Assembly: GCA_037042915.1 (NCBI GenBank)
Contig: CM073202.1
Coordinates: forward strand, 1,488,001-1,552,000
DNA: 64,000 nt
Origin: Auricularia sp. M13
Lineage: Eukaryota; Basidiomycota; Agaricomycetes; Auriculariales; Auriculariaceae
Reading direction: 5' to 3'
Below, piece by piece: positions 9,621 to 21,958 of the stretch; positions within the stretch are counted from its first letter, which is position 1, and each line of letters opens with the position of its first letter. Under the pieces are notes generated by a model. The model was given only the letters and a program-made list of their open reading frames with translations, was not told the DNA's origin and ran no database searches. The position numbers and the translations under genes were made by a program.

Positions 9621-12587
9621 ATGTCGCTCGCAGCACGCCAGCAGAAGGGACGGCCCAAGGGCGTTCCGGACAACGCCCCGCCGAATCGGTCAGTCGCCTC
9701 GATTTCCCCGCTCCGCCGTACTTACTTTTCCGCGGCCACCCGCGCAGTCGACCGGCCTGGAAGACCCAGTCGTACAACCCCGGCAGCCGCACCTCCACCC
9801 CGCCAGCGCAGAACGCGGGCCCCGCCAACGGACAGGGCTTCCCCCCGCTCAACGCCGCCGCGCCCACAGACTCGAAGCCTGCACCAGATCTCAATGGCGC
9901 ATCGCCGAATGGCACCGCAAACCCCTCTGAATGTCAGTATCTACACCAGCTATCGCCCACACGGACCCAATACTCATCGCTCATTTTTTACTGCATGGAT
10001 ACACAGCTTTCCGCACCGACACCGAGATTTCCCAGACTGGCCCTGGCTCTCGCGCCCAGCGAGAACTCCAGGCGTGGCAGGCCCCCACGGACGCCCCTTC
10101 ATACTCTCAGACGCTGTCCGGAAACGGCGGCGCACCCCGCGGCGACGACGTGACTTTTGGGCCTGGGGCCTCGTCTGGGTCATGGGACCAGTTCGTCGCC
10201 AATGAGCAGATGTTCGGCGTCACCACCAGCTTTGATGAGGACGTCTACACCACAAAGCTCGACCGCAACCACCCGGACTACAAGGAACGCGAGCGCAAGG
10301 CTCAGCAGATCGCGAACGAAATCATAGGCGTCAGTTTTACATTCTGTTATCGCTGTGCTATGTTTGAACCTGGGCCTGACTTCGCGCTTCCTGCGTCCGT
10401 AGGCCACGTCCAACAACCCGCACGTCGCTGAAGAGCGGAACCAGAACGATGACAGCGGAATAAATGAAGAGGACAAGTACGTACAACTGTGTTGTCTTCT
10501 GCCACAGCCTCTAAACAATTTATTCAGATACGGTGCCGTGGTCCGTAGTGCCAACGCATACGTGCCCCCCGGTGCACGCAAGACTACCAGCACCAACGGG
10601 AATGGCTCGTCGTCTGCAGGGACTCCCGCCGAACCTGCCGCTGCCGCCGCTGCCACCAAGCCAGAGGTGCCGAAGGTCAAGATTAACGTTCCGGACGACA
10701 AGGCTGCAAAGGTGAGTCTGATTGACATTGCGAATCATTGCCTCAGACGTGCTCATATCTGTGACAGGCCGGTGGAGACAATCTCGTTGGGACTTTCCGC
10801 GATTTCATGGCTACGGAGAAGAAGCGCCTCGAGCAGAAGCGCCAGGCTGTTATCAAGAACGAGATTGACAAGCGCGTCGCTGACTTGGTCAAGTTCAGCC
10901 AGACGTTCAAGGTATTTTCCGATCTCCTGCTGAACATGCCTTCAGATACTGATGGGCGACCTCGATAGCTCAATAAGCCGATCCCGGATGATCTTGTCCC
11001 CATCCTCGCGAAGGATGAAGCCAAGCAGGCCGCCATCCGGGAGAAGAGCGAGAAGGATGCTTCATCCGGCCACGCTCGCGCGATCGGCCCTTCGACGACC
11101 ACCAGCACCAACTTGAACGCAACGCCGGCCCTTCTCCCTACTCAAACGACCATGTCTACATCGAAAACCAATCCCAACGTGTCGGCTGCTAGCGGCGGGG
11201 GCATGAAGCCGAGTGCCTCGGTTGCGTCCCGCTTGCCACAGACGAAGGATGCGGCTTCGCGTACTGCTGCTGCTGGCGCAACCCCAACTGTGAAGCCGGT
11301 ATCAACGAGTTCGAGTGCCAAGAAGCCTGCTGTGTCGATGGTCATCCAGAGTATCCCGCCGTTCAACCCGGAGAAAGCTCGTCTGAGGCAGCAGCAGCAA
11401 GCCGCTGCTGCTGCGGCCAGTCCGGCGTCGCCCACGGCTGATTCGGCCAAGCTCAATGTCAACGCACCTACGTTCAGGCCCGGTAGCACTGCCGTCAGCC
11501 CCATCTCGACCGCTCCTCCTTCCAACGCCGCTGTGGATTCGCCCAAGGCCAAGGCTGTCGACCCGTCCCCGTCCGTCGCCCCTGCCCAGACTACGAATCC
11601 GTTCTTTGGAACCCGGCCGGCTAAGAAGCCCACCCCCGTTCACATCAAGGACGACTTCAACCCGTTCAAGTTCGCAAAGGTTGCCGAGGCCAACCAAATT
11701 AGTGAGCCGATCCGTTATATTTTTTTCAATTCACGCCTTAATCATCTTGTAGGTGCGCTGTGGCCGTACAACGGCAAGCGTTTCATGCTTTCGTACCCTC
11801 CTCCCCCCGCACCCAACCCGCCTGCCCCTCACATCCCGCCACCTGTCGCGGGACCCCCGCCCCCACCTCCCCCTTACGAGCCGGAGGATGCTGCTCAGCA
11901 GCAAGCGCGCGCGGCCGCGACATCGGGTTACATGGTTTACTATCCGCAGTACTATCCTGGTCAAGTCAGTGCTCAACCACAATACCCCAACAACCCGGCG
12001 CTGACGCCAAACTGGCAGTACATGCATCCTCCTCCACAGCCTATGATGCCCGGCGCCCCCGGTGCTCCTCCTCCTCCGCAAGGGTATATTCCCGCTGGCT
12101 TTATTCCCCATATGTATCCCGCTCCCATGCCTCATGGTGCTCACGGTCAGCGTAAGTTGCCTAGGGTGTGGCTGGCTTATTAAATCCCATTAATTTTCCT
12201 ATAGCAATGTATCCTCCTCCCCACATGGCTGGCATGCCTCGTAAGTTCTCTTGCCAGTCATATTCCCATTAGATCGCTCATTTGTCGCAGCCCCCAGCAG
12301 TACATGCCTCCCCCCGGCGCGTATCCCACTCCTAACGGCGCCCCGCCGGGCTCGATGCCGCCGACCCCCATGCCTGCGCATGCTTACTACCATGCGCCCC
12401 AATGTGCGTGTCGTGTGGCAAGCTCGCGCACTCACATTTTGACTGACGAACTCCGATATCTTCAGTTGGCTATCCGATGATGATGGCCCCTCCTCCCCAG
12501 CAGGGTCAGCCGCGGCCGCCGCATCCTTACGAGGGAGCTCCTCCCCAGCCTGGCGTCCCCATGCAAGGCCAAGTCTCGCACCAGTGA
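9621..12587 (+). CDS. PBP1: Ataxin-2 / Pbp1 homologue lacking a visible Lsm domain
   Basis: Poly(A)-binding-protein partner of stress granules and mRNA regulation. Exons traced: 9621-9688, 9748-9932, 10007-10329, 10403-10476, 10528-10711, 10768-10911, 10969-11701, 11753-12151, 12205-12240, 12291-12403 and 12466-12587. The LsmAD domain is clear: SFRTDTEIS, then NEQMFGVTTSFDEDVYTTKL, KERERKAQQIANEIIG and NKYGAVV-like YGAVVRSANAYVPPGA. A PAM2-like stretch may be LNVNAPTFRPGS (about 11452), and a Pro/Gly/Tyr-rich tail ends in GQVSHQ. Homologues carry an Lsm fold between FPPL and FRTDT; here only about 30 residues separate them. The CCCCC run at 12291-12295 leaves the QYMPPPGAYP exon one base out of frame; six C would fix it. 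Confidence 0.88.
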
Positions 12588-13041
12588 TCGTCCCCGCTCT
12601 GCTCGCATGTTCCTTGTTTCTATCGCATTCTTTTCAACTTGGGCGATGTGCCTTGTGGCTTTGTTGTTGCGGTGGCAGTGGTGGTGGCGGTCCAGCGCTG
12701 AAGTTCACAACGTTTGGAGGAGGTCAGGAGAGAGAGAGAAACAGCGCTGGGGTCTAGTAGCGGTTGCGGCATCGTTTGGGTCCCCTGTGGTCCGGGACGG
12801 AGGGTGTAACATGCGCAGTGTGGGGTGTTGTAGGCTGTTCACAGATTTCGTTTTGTTGTCCTGCCGAAAACATGCTTTCCTGCGTTCGTGTGCAATGACA
12901 GTCAGTCGTGGTCGTAAAATCGGAGCATGTTGTAGAAATCAATCAGTGCGTGTGGACGGGGAGCGTAACGACAATGGGTCAAAACCAGACATGGAAACAA
13001 AACTAGAGATGGGACATGCAATCATCCCCTCAACTCGTAAA
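12588..13041. other. Convergent 3' region
   Basis: Between the stop codons of ataxin-2 (+) and BUB1 (-). It is G/T-rich near 12660-12690, and no gene is supported. Confidence 0.5.
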
Positions 13042-16000
13042 CTAAATCGTCAACGTCGCGACCTCCACCTTCTTCAATAGGCTCTTCAAGGACTTCTTGC
13101 TCTTGCGCAAGGAATCCTCCATCTCCACACGGAGCGCGGTCAACTCGTCGCAGATAGGCAACGCGCCGTCCGCACGAACGAGCCCGGGATTGAGAAGCAT
13201 GTCGAAGAATCGCGACCATAAATCCGTCTGCCAGTACCGCTTCAACTGCTGCTTGATCGTGTACCGCTTGACGCCTCCGTCGTTCACGACGTTGACGCCC
13301 TCCATGTGCTTGCCGTAGAGCATCGTGTACACGATGGCGGCGAGGCCGTAGTAGTCGGTCTGGTATGTCCAGGGACGGCCCTCGCGGACCTCCATGCAGT
13401 CCTTGTCGTCTGCCTCCCAGTCGCACGTGAACGTCTGGCCGGCTGGGAACATGCGCGTGTCGATCATGCGCCCAAAGTCGATGAGGCGCACGCCCTTGCG
13501 ACCCCAGCCGTGCGCGCCGGTCGGGTCGTAGACCAGGCTCCATTCGTCCGTTGAATCGAGGCGAAGCATGCAGTTGTCGATCTTCAGGTCGCCGTGGATG
13601 AAGCCAGCAGCATGCATCGTCGTCAAAAGCTTCAGAAGTTCGATGGCGAAGAACTGGACAAGCGGTTCCTCGAGGCCGCCACCGACCTGCGCAACCTTGG
13701 CTGTGGCTGCGCGGTTAACGACGTCGAGGAGCGTGCCCTGCTTGCTCAGGTTCATGACGAAAAAGCTCTCGTCGGCGAACGTGTACAGCGACCGAGGGTG
13801 GATGAAAGACGAATGAAGCTCGCGCGGCAAGGCAGCCAGCAGGCGCGTCAGCATCGAGAATTCCCAACGGTCGCTGGGCCGGACGATCTTGATGGCGACG
13901 TGGTTGTTGTCCTCGCCGTCCTCATCAAGCAGCTCGCCCATATCGCAGTCGCGCGCGACATAGACTGCGCCAAAGGCCCCTTCACCGAGCTTGCCAGTGA
14001 CTTCGAACGTATCCTTGCCCAATGACAGAGTCAACTTGGAAAGATCGATCGTCGTGTCGTTCGACTTGCGGCCCTTGGACGCGCTGAACTTCTGCAATGC
14101 AGTCCACCTGTTCGACGTCTGCGAATCAAACCTCTGGCAGCGAGGGTCCTGGTCCAGCAACTCCAGCAGGGCATGCGAGATCTGTTTCGAGTACGCGTTG
14201 CACGGGTTTGGCAGATTCTGCAGTTGCGGACCCGAGGGCAGGACCGAAGTCGTGAACTCCATCGTCGACATGGTCATGGTGTCCATGGCGAAGGAGGGCA
14301 GCGTCGACGAGTCCATGCGAGGATCGATGGTGTGTCCATCGGAGACGCGGAACGGCCGCTCCACGCGCTCGAACGAGTCGTCCGGGATGGGTGCGTCCTC
14401 ACATAGCAGGCTGGGCGGGAGTACCGCGTTGCTCTCGTCGCCAGATGAGATAGCCATGGATCCCGGCTCGGCGAAGCCGCGGTCAAAGTCGCCGGTGCTG
14501 CTAGCTTCGTATGTGCTCTCCGTGCCGGGCCTCAGAGCGTTAAGACGGTCGCGGAAGGAGACCACGACGTCGTCGTCTTCCATATGCGCATCCTCGTCCC
14601 CGTCCACGAAGGGCCTGAATGCGGGCGCGGAGGGGACGATGTCTTCATCTTCGTCAACGTACGGTCTGAACGCAGGGGTCGGCGTGGCAGCGACATCTTC
14701 ATCATCCACGAAGGGTCGGAACGACGGCGTTGTGCGCGGAGGCGGTATGACGACGGATTCGTCCTCGTCCACGAACGGCTGGAATGCACGCTGCGGCGCT
14801 TCTTCGGGCTCGTCGCGGAATACAGAAAACTCATTAGAGGGAGCTGGTTCTTGTGGTTCGTCCCTGAATATACCATATGCCTTCGGCGTCGCGGCCTCCT
14901 CATCGCGGAAGGGCGTGAAGGCAGGCTTCTTCTCGCTCAGCGCCTTGGGCCCGTTGATGTCGTTCTTGGCTTTCTTTGGCTGCATGGGAGTCGCGAACTG
15001 CGCGTCCGTGGGTGGCGAGGGTCTTTTCCGTGAAACTTCGTCATTCTTCATCTGTACCCCAGTTTGATTAACGGTCCCCAGTGTCAAAGACAACCAAGAC
15101 GTACCTTTGGCGGAGCTCGGATAGCATTTTCATTAGATGGAGCGCGGGACACTGGTAGGAGTTATTGGCATTGAATACAACGAAAGGAAGGCACTCACTC
15201 GGAAGGCGTTTTGCGCCAGCATTCTCATCGGCCTTCGGCGCGACGACGATCTCTTCGCGGGGAAAGTCGCTCGGACGCATGCTCTTCGTGGGCGAGTTGA
15301 ACATGCCGTACACATCCGCGAGCGCCGCCTTGGTGTTGATAGTCACTGTGGGCTCGGACGGGATGGCTCCTGCTGCGCTGAGGAAGCCTTTGCTCGTCTT
15401 CTTCCCGGTCTCGTTGAAGTCAACTGACACGGCGCTGGAGCCCTCGGGCATCGGTGGCGCGGGCCATTTCTTACCCAGGAGACCAAGATGACGGGCGCGG
15501 GCCTCTTGTATGCACGACTCAATGTTGTTCGACCACAGCAGGTCGAGTTTGAACCTGTGCTTCTCGGGACGCTTGCCAGGAGCTGGTGCAGAGAGCAAGT
15601 TCGGATATGGGTCGGTAATAATGCCTGACGCCTTGCTGGAGGGCACAGAAGCAGGGGCGGAAGAAACGGTGGTAGAGGTTGATGTAGATGTTGCGGCAGG
15701 GCGCTGCGTTTCTTTGGTGTAATTGCGGAACGGATCGCGTCGCAAGAGTTCAGCTTCACTCGTGCCTTTCGCAGGAGTCATAGCGTTCGTCCGCGTAGGT
15801 GCTGAAGGTGTTTGCGGCTCAGCGGGGGCCTGAGACGAGGGAGATTAGAAATGTGTCCAAGAACCTGAAGTGTTATTATTTACCTCGTCTCGGAAGACTT
15901 CAATGGGAGCTGGCCGCGCCGGCCCTTTGGCAAGCTTCATCTTGACATCTCCAGGACGCTCTACCTCTCGTGCATTCTCCTTGATACGAGATGTTCGGGT

Positions 16001-16909
16001 GCCAAACTCTGGCCATTCATTGCCGGGCTCTTGGACTGCCCCGTCCTCGCCGTCGACAAATGGCTGTATGCGGGAGTTGGACCCCGTGGCTGGGTTCGCA
16101 TCGCGGAGAGGTGCAGCTACGCCTTTGCGAGATGAGACTTCGCCCAGCGCTTTCCGCTTCGTCTGCGGTGCGGTCGACGCAGGCGCTGGTTCGGCGTGCA
16201 ATGGGCCGGCCATCATGCGAAGTTGAAACTCCTTGTAGCGCGTTTGCAGGCGCTCGAGAGGTCGTGCACGCCTGTTGATTCCGAGTCGATACATTTCATC
16301 GGCCTCGCTTCGCCTGTACGCGCAAGCAGTCAGTTTCTGACAATCTATGGCGCACGCAATGTCCGCGAGGACATACCTGCCGTCACGCTCCAGTGCTAGC
16401 GCGTATTCTTCGTAGAAGAGCGTGTATATGGTGCCGATGTCGTTGGCGAGCAGGAATGCGAACATGTCGACGGGCTTTTCAACGTGAGTGGAATAGAGCA
16501 CCCAGAGCTTGAGATAGCGCAGGTCGTTCTTGTAGCGCGGGTCGTCCTTGAGCGTCCGCGTGGCTTCATCGAAGAGCGTGATAAGGCCAGAGTCGGAGTT
16601 GTGGCCCTGGGGGTAGGATTCGATCGTCCAGTCGACGAAGGCCAAGTAGCCGGCGAGCGGGTCCTCGTCGTCCTCGATGGCCTGGGCGAGGTTCGCGCGC
16701 ATTTCCTCGCGCTCCTGGTTGAGCCGCGCTGCGCGCTCGCGGTGGGGTGTGCTTAGGGCCTGGGACAGCGCAGTGGCACGGCGGCCCCGGGCCAGTGGTT
16801 GGATGTTCTCCTTCGCGGCCTCGAGGATGGAGCCGTCTACAATGGGTGTCTCGACTGGTTCGATGCCCTTGAATATCTGGCTGGACGGCGTGGCGGGCAC
16901 CGAATCCAT
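13042..16909 (-). CDS. BUB1: Spindle checkpoint kinase BUB1/Mad3 (unsplit MadBub)
   Basis: Kinetochore checkpoint kinase of about 1,190 residues with at least three introns. Residues 33-35 form an N-terminal KEN box (EAAKENIQP). The Mad3/BUB1 TPR region follows (YLAFVDWTIESYPQG, RYKNDLRYLKLWVLYST). A second KEN (RIKENAREVE, about 15985) is flanked by IQPFVDGED and IEVFRDE. A GLEBS-type Bub3-binding motif is NTKAALADVYGMFNSP (about 15300). Exon 4 carries seven F-x-x-F/Y-x-D repeats (14587-14928). The kinase domain has GEGAFGAVYVA, the ATP lysine in VAIKIV, HGDLKIDN and IDFGRMID; HGD is also found in other BUB1 kinases. Having both KEN boxes and a complete kinase on one chain is the pre-duplication layout, unlike budding yeast with separate Mad3 and Bub1. 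The exact acceptor before exon 4 is uncertain. Confidence 0.93.
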
Positions 16910-17298
16910 ACTGGACGAGTGCGCCTTCGCTGGCCGAGCGGGGAGTGAGCGGTAGCGGAAAGAGTTTAACGCGTTGGGTCACGTGCTGGATCCCCTTTCC
17001 GGTTTCAACTCCGGCATTTTTCTCAGCCACAAGTGCGAAACACCTGTCGTGGATAGGAACAGCAAATCTCGTCTAGAATGAGTGCATCAAATGGCTGTTT
17101 GAATTGTAAGTCATCCCCACACAAAACAAAAATGAACCAGAAAATGCAGAAATAATTTCTTTTCATTGACCCATGGGGTTTGAAAATAATATCGACTTTC
17201 TGCAGTGCAATCGAGCAGCAGATGCAGCCATAGCGCCATCCTCGAAGGCGACGGGGATAAAAGTCGGAACCGACGGTTTCAAGTCCCGCATCTTTTCC
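16910..17298. other. Divergent promoter between BUB1 and an unknown gene
   Basis: Contains a possible upstream mini-exon (ATG at 17078 followed by GTAAGT at 17106) that would extend the unknown plus-strand gene by about 75 residues after splicing to about 17206. I prefer the downstream ATG at 17299, but the upstream start cannot be excluded. Confidence 0.4.
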
Positions 17299-19522
17299 AT
17301 GAGCGACGACGTCGACTCGCTGTTCGGCTCGCGCCCGTCCTCGCCCGTCGCGGCTACGCATGCAGGTAGGTCAGAGCGGCCCCAGCTGGCACTGCCGGGG
17401 CTCGCATTGCCTACTGGCATCCAAAACGTGGGGACCATTGCACTTCCTGGTCTCCCCGTCAGTATTGAACAACCAGCCACAGCCCCTTCCCCTAGGCTCC
17501 CTTTAACCCCGGCTACACCATCCACGCGCCATCCCACACCCATTCCGCGTACTGCGTTGCGCCTGCCGCTCAAACGCGCGCCCGCAAAGCCAGCGCCAGA
17601 GCAAAGTCTAAAGCGCAAGCGGCCTGCGCCAGACCTTGACCTGCCCGGTCCCGGCGAGCCACTGCCTCCGAATCTTTTGCGCAACCACAACTCGCTTCTT
17701 GGGACCGCCGGTCGCGTGGCGGGACTCAAGCTCCCACAGCCCGTCGGTTCTGGTCTGTCGCGCTCGGATCCCGTCGTGATTGACGATGACTCCAGACGGT
17801 CGTCCAGGGGCAGCGTCTCTGGCCGTACTGCAGCCACTCCGGCAACCACTACGTCGTCGCGTGACCCACTCGCACGATTGCAGCGAAACCCAAACTTCAT
17901 TGCTGTTCTTCGTGGCTTGCTCGCCCATACCACCATGCAGCGTCGCGCGCATCACTCCTCCGGTCGTCCGCCGCCGCCAAAAAAGAGGAGACTCTCTCGC
18001 GTACCCTCTGGCGCGCAGGATTGGGACGCTCCCTACCCATTTCCTCCTGGCGAAGGCCCTGACAAGTACGACGAAACATGGTCGCAAAACCGAGGCGCCA
18101 AACTCGTCAAAGACCTCATTCAATTGGTCTCTGAGGCAGTCAGCGGCCCGCAAACCGAGATGGATGTCGACACGAATGCGGCTGCAACGGAAGGACAGGA
18201 GGCGATCGCTACTTCGGTTAACAACTGGCTCGACACGCTGCGAAATACGCCTGCCCCTCCGTTTCTGGATCAGCAGACGCAGCTTCTCCAGGTGAGCTGC
18301 AAATCCCAAACATCTTCTTGAACGGTGTCTCATTCGATCCTCCCGACTCTTTCTCGCATGGCGCAGCCCCGCCCTCCGACAGCTTCGACTCGTTCGAAGG
18401 TGTGGATTCCCTGCAATCGCTCATGGCCCTCTACGACAAACAATCCGACGAGAGTCTTTTCTCCACCCTATTCGGCACCGACTTCAATAACTTCGGCGCT
18501 GCAGAACTCGGCGCTCACACTTCGGCCTCTAGTCCAGCGTTGCCGTCTCCTATGGTGCCAGAGTTTACGGCAGAGGCAAGTAGCGCTGCAGACGTGCCCG
18601 ACTCTGTCATCGATCCGGAGCTGCTCGCGATATCCCGGCAGCAAGTGGCGAGTCGCTCGATTCACGCGCCATGGCCGACACCCGAATCGTCTCTACATTC
18701 CCCTTCACTGCAGTCGTCGATGTTCGGGCAGGACGAAGGTGGGTGGATGGAGGCATTGCTTTTGGGAGGTGTGCCGACCAATCATGCAGATGAACCTGGC
18801 ATGAATACGCAGTCTCCGAGCAAGCAAGGCGAAGGTGAAGTGGATTTATGGCAGCTGCTAGGCAATATGCCGACCATCTCTTTCTAGACTCGACCACACA
18901 TGACTCACACCAGAGTTCGACTGCGGTTGACCCACTTACCGACCCCGCTGCGTTTGAAGATGCAATCAAGTCCCTGCTCGCCAGCATGCCTCCCCTTGGA
19001 GACAACTCAACCGACGCTTTGATGGACTTCCCGGATATGATGCTGCCTACGCCTGACTCCTCTACCGCCGTCCCTCAGAGCCTGAACTTGGATCAGCCAC
19101 CAATACCTCGCCCCGTTGACATCGCGATACCTCATCAACCTCTAACGCCTGTCTCCCTCGTAACCCCGACTTTCGCATCCCCGCGCCATTCCATCACCAG
19201 CCTCGCGGATCTCGCGACCCTCGAACCCGTCGCGCAGCCCCCGCCTTCCGCCGCGGCTACGGTGCCACCCACGCCGTCGGTCGCAGATCCTCCACCCAGC
19301 GTCAGTCCCACTCCTGCGCCCGTCGAAGCTGGTGTAAGTACGAGGGCAAGTCCTGGCCCTGCCACATGGACCAACAAGGTGGAGAAAAAGTCGGCGCTGC
19401 TTGCGCAGGCGCTCGCACACCGTGCCAGGCTGCAGGCCGAGCTGGACAGAGCGCAGCATGATATCTGGGGGTGTACCGTCGAAGATGGGGTTTTGCATCG
19501 TTTGCTGTATCCGCCGAAATAA
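17299..19522 (+). CDS. Unknown Ser/Pro-rich protein
   Basis: I do not recognise this protein, which has about 720 residues. It starts MSDDVDSLFGSRPSSPV and is mostly low complexity. A more ordered block lies at LARLQRNPNFIAVLRGLLA and KYDETWSQNRGAKLVKDLIQ (about 17875-18130). A Lys/Arg-rich patch (PPPPKKRRLSRV) looks like a nuclear localisation signal. A C-terminal coiled coil follows (KKSALLAQALAHRARLQAELD). A 53-nt intron at about 18835-18888 (GTGAAG...CTAG) joins the last two blocks in frame. The frame slips by one base near 18289-18300, between FLDQQTQLLQ and IPNIFLNGVSF. No exit phase of the GTGAGC there fits, so a missing base is likelier than an intron. A nuclear regulator is a guess. 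Confidence 0.65.
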
Positions 19523-19927
19523 TGTGACGATGAGCATCTGTCGTATAGCTTTGTGATATGCATATGATTTCACTATTCAACTGCTTTCGACCGGAAGGGC
19601 CCCAGAGGCTGTCAAAAGGTGTTTCGCATGCAGTTCGATAAGCAATTTTTGGACAGTTTTCAAGGTAAACCTGAGCTTTTTCTAGCTCCTTGCAGCCAAA
19701 TTCGTATGACCTCAGCACCTGGCGGTTTCGACGAGGAGACAAAGGAGCGCGTGTTTCCCACGTGATGTGCGCGACCCAGAGTCCGCAGCCACGCCATCGT
19801 CACGTATTGGAACCGACTCGGCTCTCTTTCCGTTTTACGCTGTCACATTCTGCAGCTCCGTTCTTCTTTGTGCTCGCTGCTGCGTTAACGTGCCCAGTCT
19901 CTTCGCCTGCGAGACGACTATCAGGAC
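19523..19927. other. Spacer with promoter of the GH5 gene
   Basis: Contains a TAATGTGACGATGAG-type 3' end of the upstream gene and a pyrimidine-rich stretch before the GH5 start. No gene is supported. Confidence 0.4.
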
Positions 19928-21958
19928 ATGCGCTTCGTGCGCACCGCACTCGCAATTGGATGGCTCGCCGCGACAGCATACGGCAAGGCGCCGCGCTGCC
20001 ACTTGCGAAAGCGGGGACAGCTCATCGCCAAGCCGCCGCATCCCACCAGCCCCGCCACTGGCACCAGCACTTCTGGCGGGCCTGCGCCGACCGGCTCTCC
20101 TGGAGGCGACGATGGCCCGCTCGCACTGTTCAACTACAGCACGACTCCTATCCGCGGCGTGAACCTCGGTCAGTCGCCTTTTTTGACTTGGCTGTGGGAA
20201 AGACTAACCTCGAGCTGTAAATCTAGGCGGGTGGTTTGTCTTAGAGGTTCGCGGCCGCTTTCGTATGTCCGCGTCTCTGCTCACGCGACAATTACGCAGC
20301 CGTGGATAACGCCCAGCATTTTCCAAGCGACCGGCAACGACAATATCATAGACGAATATACGTTTGGCCAGCTGCAGGACCACGATGTCGCACTGAAGGC
20401 CCTGACTGCGCACTGGGAGAACTGGATAGTTGAGGACGACTTCAAAGCCATGAGCGATGCCGGCCTCAACCACGTGCGGTGCGTCTGGACTCGCTCTGTG
20501 CGCTTTGCTTCGGGTGACGAGGCTAAATATACCTCGCCAACAGCATCCCGCTGGGATACTGGTCCGTGCCACAGGAGGAGTCGGTCGCGCCATACGTCGT
20601 CGGCGCGTATCCGTACTTCAAGAATGCGCTGAAGATGGCCAGGAAGTACGGACTATACGTCATTCTCGACCTGCACGGTGCGTCTGGCCCCTCGTTTCCC
20701 GAGGATGTGCCCGGTGCTGATGAGCAAGCAAGGCGCCCCGGTTCCCAGAATGGTGTGTGTTTGCGATTCCCCGTGGTCAATCGCTGATAGAGGGCGAATG
20801 TTTGAAGGTTATGACAACAGGTACTGTGTCCGTTCAAATACATCGTTTTCGTCTGCTCACGGAATTCCTGCGTCTATGCAGCGGCCAACGACGTCCCGAC
20901 CCACAGTGGGCAAACGACCCAGACAACGTCGCAAGGACGATCAACATCATCCACGACCTTGCCAAAGACGTTGGAGATCAGATCTCCGTGGTGCAGCTGC
21001 TCAACGAAATTGCTGGCTACACAAATCAGGCGTTTGCATCGGCCGCACGATTGTATTGGCAGAAGGGATATGCTGCCGTCAGAGATGGTGCGGGCGACAA
21101 CGTGCAGGTGATGATCGGCGACGCGTTCTTCGGCGTGCAAGCCTGGGAGGGCTTCATGCAGCCACCTGATTACCGCGGCGTGCTCATGGACTACGTGCGT
21201 GTCAACTGAAGTTCTTCATGACGTTCGCCTTACTGTGTCCAGCACGAGTATCAAATATTCAGCGTCCCAGAGTTGCAGCGGTCACAGGACGACCACATCA
21301 GCGTGCGTTCCGTCTTGTGTTTCTCTCCTCGCCCTCTCAGACAATATATGAGCAGTACGCTTGCAGTCTTGGACCTGGCCTGGCATCATTCTCGTCGACC
21401 AACTTGTGCGTGATTCTTTTCGTCTCGTTGTCTGGCTGCTCAAGGATTTCGCAGGTGGACCGTCGTGGGCGAATGGTCTCTTGCCATAACAGACTGCACC
21501 TTGTGGCTGAACGGCCGAGGCGTTGGGGCGCGCTGGGATAATACTTATTATCCGGGGCCGAATACGCCTGTGCTTGGGCAATGTGAAGGTCTGAGCATGG
21601 ACGGTTCCAAGTTCTCGGACGATTATAAAGCCTTTTTGCGAAAGTGAGCTTTGTCTCAATCAACTGCTTTTCTGGTGACGCCAACGCTGTGCCATAGGTA
21701 CTGGGAGGTACAGGTGCACATTGGCGAGATGTCGAAGGGATGGGTGCGTACTATGACGGCCGCTCTGCGCCCTACTGACACAGACATCCGCAGATATTCT
21801 GGACGTGGAAAGCAGGTACGCATCCTGCAGTAGCGACGAGCTTCTCGCTCATTCGATTTGTAGAAAACTCTGACGAATGGTCGTACAAAGTCGGCGTGCA
21901 GCAGGGCTGGATACCCTCGGATCCGTCCGACCGTCTCTATCCCAACATTTGCGGATAG
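19928..21958 (+). CDS. Exo-beta-1,3-glucanase, GH5 family, secreted
   Basis: Glucan 1,3-beta-glucosidase of the fungal cell wall. The signal peptide is [19 protein letters not shown]. After a Pro/Thr/Gly-rich linker comes the GH5 barrel, spread over about ten small exons. In order these give [65 protein letters not shown], the acid/base Glu in [18 protein letters not shown], and the nucleophile Glu in [12 protein letters not shown]. The protein ends in IFWTWKAEN...[13 protein letters not shown] with stop TAG at 21956. The acid/base motif is usually NEP and reads NEI here. All catalytic residues are kept, so it is probably active in wall remodelling or glucan breakdown. Confidence 0.9.

Noticed and set aside
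9437-9915. Overlapping minus-strand frames upstream of ataxin-2
   Set aside because: They are antisense to the promoter and first ataxin-2 exons and have no recognisable protein.
13991-15067. 358-codon plus-strand frame
   Set aside because: Antisense of the BUB1 repeat and linker region; Ser-rich runs mirror the acidic repeats.
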